Origin: JBKQVT01 sp963727245
Lineage (GTDB): Bacteria > Planctomycetota > Planctomycetia > Pirellulales > Thermoguttaceae
DNA: 64,000 nucleotides
Direction: 5' to 3'
Assembly (NCBI GenBank): GCA_963727245.1
Contig: CAVSFO010000018.1
Coordinates: 186,001 to 250,000, forward strand
The notes under the pieces are model-generated. The model was not told the DNA's origin and made no database searches. It worked only from the letters and a program-made list of their open reading frames with translations. This document shows positions 53,433 through 62,233 of the stretch, in pieces. The first letter of the stretch is position 1; every line of letters starts with the position of its first letter. The position numbers were made by a program, and so were the translations under genes.

Positions 53433-53515
53433 TAGGGTGGGTCGATCGCAGCGAGCCCCACCATGAAATAGCCGCTTGTAGTTGGTGGGGCTTTTCTGCG
53501 CTCGACCCACCCTAC
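53433..53515. repeat. Large nested inverted repeat, family M (GTAGGGTGGGTCGA)
   Basis: Outer arms TAGGGTGGGTCGA / TCGACCCACCCTA and inner arms GAGCCCCACCA / TGGTGGGGCTT are separated by an ATGAAATAGCCGC loop. It lies upstream of aspS. The rest of the gap to 53807 holds a family G hairpin (53632-53668) and no gene. Confidence 0.75.
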
Positions 53516-53807
53516 CACTGTTCTTCCGCAACAGAAGCAGAATTACCTATTCTAGTGTGGCACGTTTCCGGCGAAAAGGTTGCCCCCCGGCTGACGGCAC
53601 GTGCGGATTGCGGACGACAAGTCCCCTCTCCCTCCGGCGGAGGGTCGGCGCGAGGGGAAGCAGAGGCAGCGGGGCAATCTGCACAATCCGCACAATCGAT
53701 CATTCAATCACTTCGCCAAACTCTCCATTGACCCGCCAGAGCCGATTTGTTACTCTCCGCATCCCTTCTCACCCAACTCATCACCAATCATGTCGAGAGG
53801 CCGGACT

Positions 53808-54503
53808 ATGTCCCCCAGCGGCCGGACAACTTCCCTAGCGGTCTTATTGTGCACTGCCGCAGCAGCCTTGGCAGGCTGCTCGTCGCCCCTGGTCATGCGC
53901 CCATCGGAACCCCCGTCGGTCAGCCTGCCGCGGGACGGCGTGCAAGTGAAGCAGGCCACGGAGCGGATCAAGCCGGGCGACATGCTGCAATTCCGTCTGC
54001 CCGACGAACCGAGGGCGGCGATCAACGGGCTCTACCAGGTCGCGGCCGATGGCACCATCCAGCTTACCGGCGAGGGCCGCGTGCAGGTGGGCGACAAGAC
54101 GCTCGACGAGGCCCGCCAGATGCTCCGCAGCGTCTTGTCGGTCTCCTATGCCGTGCAGTCCATGGAGCTGACGCCCTACGAGTTCTACATGGTGCGGGTG
54201 AAGGAAAGCGACGTGAAGAAGATCGTGCGTGTGCCGCTGAAGGATGGCACCACGGTCAAAGACGCCTTGCAAGGCGCCCCGCCGCTGGCGGAGAAACGGA
54301 TTTGGATCACCCGCCCCAGCCCCGACAAGTCGGGCAAGGACGAGTTCCTGACCGTCGACTGGCAGGCCATTACCCACGGCGACATGGCCACCAACCACAA
54401 GCTGCGGTGCGGCGATTATCTGTTCGTCGGCGACAAGCCGATCAGCGGAATGCAGCGTCTGTTCGATCCCGGACTCTCCCCGACCAGCGCCCTGGAAAAC
54501 TAG
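53808..54503 (+). CDS. Polysaccharide-export-like lipoprotein
   Basis: 231 aa from ATG 53808, preferred over ATG 53790 because GAGAGG lies 7 nt upstream. Lipobox ALAGC. The body starts with a Poly_export/SLBB-type domain (ERIKPGDMLQFRLPDEPRAA, YQVAADGTIQLTGEGRVQVG, KTLDEARQMLRSVLS) as in Wza-like outer-membrane export proteins, followed by a short second domain. Much shorter than Wza and without neighbouring export genes, so it may be an accessory or stand-alone family member. Confidence 0.65.
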   Translation: MSPSGRTTSLAVLLCTAAAALAGCSSPLVMRPSEPPSVSLPRDGVQVKQATERIKPGDMLQFRLPDEPRAAINGLYQVAADGTIQLTGEGRVQVGDKTLDEARQMLRSVLSVSYAVQSMELTPYEFYMVRVKESDVKKIVRVPLKDGTTVKDALQGAPPLAEKRIWITRPSPDKSGKDEFLTVDWQAITHGDMATNHKLRCGDYLFVGDKPISGMQRLFDPGLSPTSALEN

Positions 54504-54515
54504 CCCGGCAATATA

Positions 54516-54552
54516 GTCCCCTCTCCCTCCGGGAGAGGGCTGGGGTGAGGGC
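54516..54552. repeat. Family G hairpin between convergent genes
   Basis: CCTCTCCC-TCC-GGGAGAGG with 'tggggtgagggc' tail. It is placed where it could terminate transcription of both the export lipoprotein gene and miaA. Confidence 0.65.
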
Positions 54553-54566
54553 GAGGTGCTCGGCGG

Positions 54567-55496
54567 CTAGCGGCCCAACGCCGCCATTTGCTGCGCCGCC
54601 GCGACGGCATCGATCGGCTCGCCAACGGGCAGCAGCCGGCACTCGCTCAGGCTGCGAAACCACGTTCCCTGCCGCTTGGCAAGCTGCCGGGTGTGCAGCT
54701 TCACCAAGGCGATTGTCTCCGGCAGGGCTCGCCGGCCGTCGAGGTGCTCGATCACCTCGCGATAGCCGACCGCCTGCCGGGCGGTCTTGCTCAGGGGGCG
54801 CGGAGCAGCCAGCAGCCCGCGCACCTCCGCCACCAGGCCGCCGGAAAACATCGCCTCGACGCGGCGCTCGATGCGGCCGGCCAGTTCCGCCCGCGGCCAG
54901 TCGAGCACGAAGACGCGGCATTGCTCGGCGGGGCGGCCGATCTTGAATTGCCGCTGCCAGCGGCTGATCGGCTCGCCCGTCTTCTCAAAGACCTCGATCG
55001 CCCGCACCAGCCGCCGCGTGTCGTTGGGGTGCAGCCGGCCGGCTGCCTCCGGGTCCACCTCGGCCAGGCGGCGGTGCAGCGACGCCGGGCCAAGACGCCG
55101 GGCCTCTTCCTCGAGCCGGCGCCGCAGCTCCCCATCGGCGGCCGGGCCCTGAAAAATCCCCCGCAAGAGCGCCTTCAAGTAAAGCGGCGTCCCGCCGACG
55201 AACAAGACCGCCCGGCCGCGCTGGCAAATATCGGCCGCCGCCTGCCCCGCCGCGTCGAGATACTGCGCCACGCTGTACTCCTGGTGCGGCTCCAGCACGT
55301 CGATCAGGTGATGGGGCACGGCGGCGCGCTGGGCCGCCGTGGGCTTGGCGGTGCCGATATCCATGCCCCGGTACAGCGCCATCGAGTCCATGGAAATGAT
55401 CTCGGCGCCGATCTGCCGCGACAACTCGACGCCCACCGCCGTCTTGCCGGCGGCCGTCGGCCCAGTCAGAAACCAACCATCCGCTGCATAATTCAT
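54567..55496 (-). CDS. miaA: tRNA dimethylallyltransferase
   Basis: Prenylates A37 of tRNAs reading UNN codons. 309 aa, intact. P-loop GPTAAGKTAVGVELS (12-26), MDSMALYRGMDIGTAKPT, VGGTPLYLKALLRG and NDTRRLVRAIEVFEKTG are all present. Ends in the WFRSL box near the C-terminus. Convergent with the upstream export gene. Confidence 0.95.
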   Translation of the reverse strand: MNYAADGWFLTGPTAAGKTAVGVELSRQIGAEIISMDSMALYRGMDIGTAKPTAAQRAAVPHHLIDVLEPHQEYSVAQYLDAAGQAAADICQRGRAVLFVGGTPLYLKALLRGIFQGPAADGELRRRLEEEARRLGPASLHRRLAEVDPEAAGRLHPNDTRRLVRAIEVFEKTGEPISRWQRQFKIGRPAEQCRVFVLDWPRAELAGRIERRVEAMFSGGLVAEVRGLLAAPRPLSKTARQAVGYREVIEHLDGRRALPETIALVKLHTRQLAKRQGTWFRSLSECRLLPVGEPIDAVAAAQQMAALGR

Positions 55497-55518
55497 GCTT
55501 CAGGAAGCCAGGCGGCCC

Positions 55519-56691
55519 TCACCCCGACCCTCCCCCGGCGGGAGCGGAGGATTCCGTAAACGACTTGACGCCGTGGTGATACCTCGCCACCACCGGCCGA
55601 TCCGAGTCGAACAGCAACTCGTGCGGATCGGCCGCGTCGCGGTCGGGCAGGCCGACGATGGTGAGGTTGGCCAGCTTGCCCGCCTCGAGGCTGCCCATTT
55701 CCTGCTGCCATCCCAGCGCCGCAGCCGCCCGGCTGGTCCCCAATTGTAGCACCACCGCGGGCTCAACGGCAGGGTGCCGCGCGGCCACGGTCCGCAGTTC
55801 GGCCAAGAGACTCAGGTCGGGCGCCGAGGCCCGGCTGTCGGTCCCCAACGCCACGGCCACCCCGGCGGAAAGCATCTCCTCCAGCGGGTAGCGGGGATGG
55901 TCGAACCAGGCGTGCGTCCGCGGGCAGTAAACCACCGCCATCTGCGCCGCCCGTTCGGCCAGAAAGGCCCGTTCTTCGTCGTCCAAGTAATTGCCGTGGA
56001 TCACCAGAGCCCGCGGCGCCGCGGCCAGCAGGCGGAGGAAGTCCAACGGCCGCGTGCCGGGCCGCAGCGCGCCGGGCTGCCAGGCCGCCAACGAGTCCAA
56101 GAATTGCCGCAGCGGGCCGCCGCCGCCGCGGAGCAACTCGATCTCCTCCCGCGATTCGGCCAGATGAAACGCCAGCGGCGCCCCCTCGGCGGCCGCCATC
56201 GCCACCAGGCCGCGGAGCAATTCGGGATGAACGCTGTACGGAGCGTGCGGGGCCAGTCCCGGCCGCCAGGCCGCCTCCCGGGCGGCCGCCAAATGACGCC
56301 GGGCCAATTCCAATGCCGGCGCCACGCGATCCGCCGTGGGAGCAATCAACTCCTGAAAGACCGTGCAGTCCAGCGCCGCCCGGGCCAGCGCTGCAACCGG
56401 CCAACCGGGCTGCGCCATCTCGCCCAGCCCCGTCGTTCCGTGGCCAATGCACTGCTGTAGGCCCATTTCCACCGGCTGCCCGGCGGCGGCCCTGGTCCTG
56501 CGGAAGGCGAGGACTTCGCCGATCCAATCGACAAAACCAATGCCTCGCCGGCCCAGCGGCGCCGGCACGTCGCTGAGGTCCAGGTGCGTATGGGCGTTGA
56601 CCAGTCCCGGCAGGATGGCCACGTTGCCAAGGTCCTCGACCGGGCCGCCCACGGCGCCCACGGCCGCGATCCGTGCGCCGGCAATGCTCAC
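55519..56691 (-). CDS. Amidohydrolase, aminodeoxyfutalosine/SAH deaminase-like
   Basis: Metal-dependent deaminase fold: VNAHTHLDLSDV (metal His pair), GLAPHAPYSVHPELL, AFHLAESREEIELL, VIHGNYLDDEE and ALGTDSRASAPDLS (metal Asp). These motifs fit the family that includes aminodeoxyfutalosine deaminase MqnX, and mqnC and mqnA are 4-5 kb away, so that role is plausible. The annotated GTG start at 56691 may be too late: the same frame upstream encodes FTLRARYVFPVSGTPLADGT, the normal N-terminal strand, but has no ATG, GTG or TTG before a stop; a CTG at the repeat boundary is the only candidate. Confidence 0.75.
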   Translation of the reverse strand: MSIAGARIAAVGAVGGPVEDLGNVAILPGLVNAHTHLDLSDVPAPLGRRGIGFVDWIGEVLAFRRTRAAAGQPVEMGLQQCIGHGTTGLGEMAQPGWPVAALARAALDCTVFQELIAPTADRVAPALELARRHLAAAREAAWRPGLAPHAPYSVHPELLRGLVAMAAAEGAPLAFHLAESREEIELLRGGGGPLRQFLDSLAAWQPGALRPGTRPLDFLRLLAAAPRALVIHGNYLDDEERAFLAERAAQMAVVYCPRTHAWFDHPRYPLEEMLSAGVAVALGTDSRASAPDLSLLAELRTVAARHPAVEPAVVLQLGTSRAAAALGWQQEMGSLEAGKLANLTIVGLPDRDAADPHELLFDSDRPVVARYHHGVKSFTESSAPAGGGSG

Positions 56692-56847
56692 GGTCCCGTC
56701 GGCCAGCGGAGTTCCGCTTACCGGGAAGACATAACGGGCACGAAGCGTGAAGTGTTCAGTATTCAGTTTTCAGTGTTTGGAAATCGGGCTGGAAATCGGT
56801 ACGCGGCCTGCACCACGCTTGCGGTTTCGCACCCACAGGCCGCCTTT

Positions 56848-59086
56848 TCACCCCTCCGGCACCACGTCATGGCTGCCGCGCTGGATGGCCTCCCGCAACT
56901 CCTCTTCCGGCGACTTGGGAGCGGGGATGCGGAGGAGCCACACAAGAATCAGGGCGGCCACCACCCCGCCGCCGACGACCAGCGGCCAGGAATACGAAAT
57001 TTCGCCCTGATCGATGAAGACGTAGCGTGCCAGGACGGTCCCCTTGATCCACAGCGGCGGCATGCGCGACAGGATCAGCGGCAGGGCGTTGTGGACCAGG
57101 TGGAAGAGGACGCAAGGCAGCAGGCTGCCCGTCTGCACCGCCAGCACGCCGATCACGACGCCGACGAAGCAGGCCAGCAGCGACTGCTGAAGGATGCCGT
57201 GGGTCAAGCCGAAGAAGACGGCGCTGAAGGCGATGGCCCGCCAGCGATACCCCAAGTGCCGGAAGCCGGAGAGGATGAAGCCGCGGAAGGCCAGTTCCTC
57301 GCAGACCGCCGGGAGCAGGGCCATCAGCAGGACCACTTGCCACAAGGGCGCCGAGGTCACGATCCGCTCCAGGCTTTGCAGGGGGCCTTGCATTCTCGGG
57401 GGCGATGGGATAGAGCCGTTGGACCACCATCTGCAAGGCGTTGACGACCGGGTGCAGGGCCACGACCAGCAACAGGCTCGCCACCAGCGCCGACCAACGG
57501 GGAAGCCGCAACAGCAGCGTTTGCCGCGGACTGCCGGTCAACATGATCGCCATCAACACGGCAGGGAAGGCGACCGCCGCCACTTCCACGACGATCTCCT
57601 GGAGGGCGAACATCTTGAAATCGTGCGGCTGTGCGGCAAACCCGCCGAGGAAGAATCGCAGCATCAAAATGAGGATGCCGCAGAAGACGGCCGCGGCGGC
57701 CGCAGGCGTGGGCTGGCGGTCGCGCAACAGGTGGCGCAGCCAAAGCCCCACGTCCAGCCGCTCGCTCTCGCGGAACAAGACCGTCTCGGAGCTGAACTGA
57801 TCGACCGCCCAGCGGACCGCCAGCACGCAGGCGGTCAGGGTCACGCCCAGCACCACCGGCAGATACTTCAGCGCCTGCCAGTACGACCCTTCGATCATCT
57901 CCCGCAGCAACAGCACCACGCCGGTGACCGGGATCAGGCTGTTGCCCAGCGTGAGTTCGACGCCGGGGGCCATCGGCAGCACGGCCAGCGGCATGGTCAC
58001 CAAGAGCAGGGGGACGAGGTAGTATTGGCCTTCGCGGGTGCTGCGGGCCAGGGCGGCCAGGGCCAGGCACAACGCGCTGTAGAGGGCGGAAATCGGCACC
58101 AGCGCGACCGCCAGCCACAGCGGGGCCAGCGGCGGCGGCGGGCCGAACTCCGCCGACCGGCCCAGAAGAAACCACCCCGCCATGGCCATGCTCACCAGGT
58201 TCAGCACCGCCGTGGCGATGCTGAAGACCATGACGGTGAGCAGTTTGCCCAGGACGATCTCGCTGCGCTCGGCCGGGCTGCTCAGCAGCGTCTCCAAGGT
58301 GCCGCGTTCCTTCTCGCCGGCGCAGAGGTCCACCGCCGGATAGAAGGCCCCGGTCATGGCCCAGATCAGCAGCATCACCGGCAGCATTTTCGACCACAGC
58401 GCCGCCCCGTGGTAGGCGGTGTCCTCGGCCACGTCCTTGCTTTCCAGCTCGAACGGCCGCGCGGTCGCCGCGGGGACGCCGCCGGCGGCCAGGTTGCTCT
58501 TGCCCACCTCCTCCACCCAGCGCCTCCAGCAGGGCCAGGAGGCGATTGTGCGCCATGTGCGAGCGCTCGTTGGCCGTCGTATAGATGATCTGCGGACTGG
58601 GCACTTGCGGCGCCGCGTCCGCGGCGGCGCCGGCGGTCGCGGTTGGCCCTGCCGCCCGCCGGCGCGCATCACGGCCTGCCGAAACGCCTCCAGCCGCGCG
58701 GCAAAATCAGCGGGAAAGTAAAGGGCCAGGTCGTACTTTCCCGACGCCACCGCGCGGCGGGCCTCCGCCTCGGCGTCCCCGGCGCCAGGTCCGCCGGCCG
58801 CCTCCCTGGGCACCAGCAGCACCTGGTCCCGATCATCCTTGGACCGCAAATCCGCATTGAACTCGCCGTTGCGAATCAAGTAGGGCGGGCTCAGCAGCCG
58901 CGGCATTCCGGCCACCAGCACGTCGGTCGCCCGCGCGCGCCGAAATTGCATGACCTGGAACAGGCTCATCCCCAGCAGCGGATACAAGAGCAGCGGCAGC
59001 ACGAAGATCATGAACATCGTCCGCCGATCGCGCAACTGGTCGCGAATCTCGCGTACGAGGATCAGCTTGACGTTGTGGAGGTTCAT
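56848..59086 (-). CDS. ABC-2 permease fused to CPBP intramembrane protease (three frameshifts)
   Basis: Starts ATG 59086, overlapping the ATPase stop (ATGA). The N-terminal half is a NatB/ABC-2 permease (VKLILVREIRDQLRDRRTMF ... DLCAGEKERGTLETLLSSPA, the typical post-TM motif). After about eight TM helices a CPBP (Abi/Rce1-type) domain follows with CEELAFRGF, FFGLTHGILQQ and LFHLVHNALPL, the glutamate/histidine active-site set. Indels near 58650, 58517 and 57396 break the frame; corrected length is about 745 aa. NCBI families contain this permease/CPBP architecture, so the fusion is expected. Probably exports a compound and may cleave a membrane peptide. Confidence 0.85.
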
Positions 59087-59835
59087 TCCGGATGGTTCTC
59101 GTCGTGCCGCGAGATCAACTGGAAGAACAGCTCCTCCAGGTCGTGCTGGTGGTGCCGCTGGCGCAACTCCTCCAGGGTCCCCTCGGCCAGGATGTGCCCG
59201 CGGTGAATGATCGCCAGGCGGTCGCAGAGTTTTTCGGCCTCGCGCATGATGTGCGTGGAGAAGAGGATGCACTTGCCGTGATCGCGCAAGTGGGCGACGG
59301 TCTCCAGCAACGCCCGCGCCACCAGCACGTCCAAACCCGCGGTGGCCTCGTCGAAGATCAGCACGGGCGGGTCGTGGACCAGGGCCCGGGCCACCGACAC
59401 CTTCTGTTTCATGCCGGTGGACATTTTCGCCCCCAGCACGTCGCGGAGGTCGTTCATCTTCAACCGCTGGAACAGGGCCTCCATCCGCGCCTTCAGCTCG
59501 TCCTCGGGGATGGCGTAGAGGCGGCCGAAATACTCGACCATCTCCCAGCCGGTCATGCGATCGTAGACGCCCGTGCTGGCCGACATGAAACCGATCTGGT
59601 GCCGCACCCGCGACGGCTGCGTGACCACGTTGCAGCCGTTGACGGTGGCGCTGCCGGCGGTGGGGCGCAACACCGTGCTGAGGATCCGCAGGGCGGTGGT
59701 TTTGCCCGCCCCGTTGGGCCCCAGCAGGCCGTAGACCTGCCCGGGCAGGGCGTGAAAGCTGATCCCCCCCAGGGCGACGAGCCGGCCGCGCCGCAGATCG
59801 GCGTAGTGCTTGGTCAATTCGTGAACGTGAATCAT
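59083..59835 (-). CDS. ABC transporter ATP-binding protein (NatA-like)
   Basis: A protein of 250 aa. Walker A LLGPNGAGKTTALRIL (about 37-52), signature in the degenerate NatA form KMSTGMKQKVSVARALV, Walker B PVLIFDEATAGLDVL, and H-loop LFSTHIMREAE. Pairs with the downstream permease-CPBP protein through the 4-nt overlap. Intact frame. No clear ribosome-binding site. Confidence 0.9.
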   Translation of the reverse strand: MIHVHELTKHYADLRRGRLVALGGISFHALPGQVYGLLGPNGAGKTTALRILSTVLRPTAGSATVNGCNVVTQPSRVRHQIGFMSASTGVYDRMTGWEMVEYFGRLYAIPEDELKARMEALFQRLKMNDLRDVLGAKMSTGMKQKVSVARALVHDPPVLIFDEATAGLDVLVARALLETVAHLRDHGKCILFSTHIMREAEKLCDRLAIIHRGHILAEGTLEELRQRHHQHDLEELFFQLISRHDENHPE

Positions 59836-59848
59836 GACGGCGGCCAGC

Positions 59849-60040
59849 GGGATGAAAACGCCTGCAAATTACTCTTTGTGACCGTCCACGCCCCAGTGCT
59901 GACACTAGCCCGACGCGCAAGCAAGGGAGTGCTACGCCACGGTCTGCCATTGCCCCACCCTCGCTTGCGCTTCGGGCTAGTGTTGCGTGTGAACGGTTAC
60001 CTATTTTTAACCGTTCACGCGGGGGATGAAAACGCCTGCA
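59849..60040. repeat. Intergenic block: direct repeats, family E pair and hairpin
   Basis: GGGATGAAAACGCCTGCA occurs identically at 59849-59866 and 60023-60040. Between them lie a family E inverted pair (59902-59927 and 59958-59984) and a perfect 10-bp hairpin GTGAACGGTT / AACCGTTCAC (59989-60018) with a T-rich loop. Confidence 0.8.
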
Positions 60041-60077
60041 CCTCTATTTTACCTTGCAGCGCGTATGGACCGAAGTG

Positions 60078-61151
60078 CTATTCCTCCTGGAGTTCGTAAA
60101 AGACGTTGCGGCGGCGGGGAAGATAGCCGGCCCCGGCAATGGCGCCGCGAATATCCGCCTGGCTGGCATGAAAACTGGTGCCGGCGGCGGCCACCACGTT
60201 CTCTTCGATCATCACGCTCCCCAGGTCGTTGGCGCCGAAGTGCAGCGACATTTGGCCGATTTCCAGCCCCTGCGTCACCCAGCTCGCCTGCACGTTGGCA
60301 AAATTGTCCAAATACAAGCGGCTGACCGCCAGCGTCTTGAGGTATTCCCAAGCGCCGCGCTTGGGCAAGTGGGCCAGCGCCGTATGCCCGGGCTGAAAGG
60401 TCCAGCAGATAAAGGCGGTAAAACCGCCCGTCTGGTCCTGCAATCGTCGCAATCGTTCCAGGTGTTCTATTCGTTCCGCCAGGGTTTCGACGTGCCCGAA
60501 CATCATCGTCGCCGAGCCGCGGCCGCCCAGCTCGTGCCAACTGCGGCAGACTTCCAGCCACTGGTCGGTCGAGGCCTTGCACGGGCTGACCTGGCGGCGG
60601 ACGCGATCCACGAGGATTTCGGCCCCGCCCCCCGGCAGGCTCCCCAAGCCGGCGTCCTTCAGCCGCGCGAGAACTGTGCGGACCGGCAGGCCCGCCAAGG
60701 CCGCGATATGGACGATTTCCGGTGGGCCGAAGCCGTGCACGTTGACCTGTGGAAATCGCCCCTTGATGTCGTGGAGCAACTGTTCGTACCATGCCAGGTC
60801 CAGTTCGGGGTGCAGGCCGCCTTGCAACAGGACCTGGTTGCCGCCCAGGGCGACGGTCTCCTCGATCTTCTGCAACAGCTCGTCGCGGCCGATGACCCAG
60901 CCCTGCGGATCCCCCGGCGATCGGGCAAAGGCGCAAAACTGGCAGCGGCTCGTGCAAATGTTGGTGTAGTTGACGTTGCGGTCGACGTTGTAAGTGCGAT
61001 ACGGTTCGGGGTGCAGTCGCCGGCTGACGGCGTCCGCCGCGCCGGCCAGCGCCGCCAGGTCGTGCGACTGCAACAGCCGCAGCCCTTCGTCGGGCGTCAG
61101 TCGCCCGCCCGAGCGCGATTTACCCAGCAACGTTTCGATGGTGGAAGACAA
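60078..61151 (-). CDS. mqnC: Cyclic dehypoxanthinyl futalosine synthase
   Basis: Radical-SAM enzyme of the futalosine menaquinone pathway, cyclising dehypoxanthine futalosine. 357 aa, intact. The cluster motif CTSRCQFC (CX3CX2C) follows TYNVDRNVNYTNI, the MqnC-type signature. Then GGNQVLLQGGLHPELDL and VNVHGFGPPEIVHIAALAG. MqnE is similar, but the VDRNVNYTN context favours MqnC. Lies 24 nt downstream of mqnA. Confidence 0.88.
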   Translation of the reverse strand: MSSTIETLLGKSRSGGRLTPDEGLRLLQSHDLAALAGAADAVSRRLHPEPYRTYNVDRNVNYTNICTSRCQFCAFARSPGDPQGWVIGRDELLQKIEETVALGGNQVLLQGGLHPELDLAWYEQLLHDIKGRFPQVNVHGFGPPEIVHIAALAGLPVRTVLARLKDAGLGSLPGGGAEILVDRVRRQVSPCKASTDQWLEVCRSWHELGGRGSATMMFGHVETLAERIEHLERLRRLQDQTGGFTAFICWTFQPGHTALAHLPKRGAWEYLKTLAVSRLYLDNFANVQASWVTQGLEIGQMSLHFGANDLGSVMIEENVVAAAGTSFHASQADIRGAIAGAGYLPRRRNVFYELQEE

Positions 61152-61175
61152 TGCCGGTTCCTCGCTCCGCCGGCA

Positions 61176-61965
61176 CTACGCCAGCCCGTGCCGGGCGGCC
61201 AATTGAAAAAACAAATCGAGCCCCTGCCGCTGCCGGGCCCCCAGGCGGAACTCCAGGTGATCGCGCAGGTACGACAGGCACTCGGCCTCCGGGATGCCCA
61301 CCACCGGCGCGGCCTGCCGGGCGATCTCCGGCAGCCGCGTCACGCCCTCGTCGCGGGCCGCCCCCAACGCCGCCGCCGCACGCGGCCACTCCGCCCCCGG
61401 CCGGGCCACCCACATGGCAAAAACAAACGGCAGCCCCGTCCAACGCGTCCACTCCTCGCCCAGGTCCCAGGCGAACTCGAACTGCCCGTCCACGGGCCGC
61501 ATCCCCCGATCGCCGATCAGCATGACCGCATCGGCCGCACAATCGCCGGCGCCGGCGCCGATGGCCAGCGGCTCCAGGGCCGGCGTCAGGCCGAATCGTT
61601 CCTTGAGCCAGATGCGCAGCCAGCGCCGCGCTGGTGCGCGACCCTTCGTCCAAGGCCAGGCTGCCGATCCGCTCCAGCGGCAGCCGGCTGTAGAGCCGGA
61701 TGCTCCGCACCGGGCCGTCGCTGGCGATGCAGGCATCGGAAACGATCGTGCAGCCGGGGTTGCGGAGATACTCGATCGACGGCACCAACGCCACGTCGAA
61801 GCGCCCGGCCACCAGTCCGTCGGCCAGCCGGCTGGGCAGATCGGTGACGATGCGGGCGGCCGGCGCCAGCCGCGGCAGGCAGAACGTCAACGGCCAGGCG
61901 TTCAGGTAGCGGACCGCCCCGATCCGCACTTCCGACGCCTGCCAGCGGCAAAGTTCTTCCGACAC
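61176..61965 (-). CDS. mqnA: Chorismate dehydratase (frameshifted)
   Basis: First enzyme of the futalosine pathway, chorismate to 3-enolpyruvylbenzoate. Periplasmic-binding-protein-like fold: VRIGAVRYLNAWPLTFCLP, GRFDVALVPSIEYLRNPG and SDACIASDGPVRSIRLYS. An extra base near 61625 breaks the frame; it resumes RIWLKERFGLTPALEPLAI, DAVMLIGDRGM and FEFAWDLGEEWTRWTGLPFV, ending at 61176. Start chosen at GTG 61965 with GAGGA 7 nt upstream. A TATAAT at 61996-61991 lies just upstream. First gene of an mqnA-mqnC operon. Confidence 0.88.
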
Positions 61966-61990
61966 GGTTTGATCCTCGGCAAAACACCCC

Positions 61991-62019
61991 ATTATAAGGG
62001 CTGGCCGGCGGCGGCGAAA
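61991..62019 (-). promoter_or_regulatory. Candidate mqnA promoter
   Basis: Perfect TATAAT (61996-61991) with a weak TTTCGC -35 at 17-nt spacing. The predicted start lies about 20 nt before the GTG codon, leaving room for the GAGGA ribosome-binding site. Confidence 0.45.
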
Positions 62020-62100
62020 GCGATCCCCGCGTTCCATCCGGCATATCCCCTACAATCGTCGGGAAGAATCGGACGCGACGGCACGCGGCTGAGCGCGTCG

Positions 62101-62145
62101 GTCCCCTCTCCGGGCACCGACCGAAGGTTGGTCGGGAGAGGGGAG
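62101..62145. repeat. Family G long-form palindrome
   Basis: TCCCCTCTCCGGGCACCGAC...GGTCGGGAGAGGGGA is nearly identical to 12491-12535, including the inner CCGAAGGT segment. It lies in the divergent gap between mqnA and the AAA ATPase gene. Confidence 0.75.
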
Positions 62146-62233
62146 ACTCCCGTGGCACGCGGCTAAGCTAGAGTTGCTGTGAAAGAATTCCTTCCCTTGC
62201 TCCATCCCCAGCGGGACTGGAGGGCGGTCGCTC

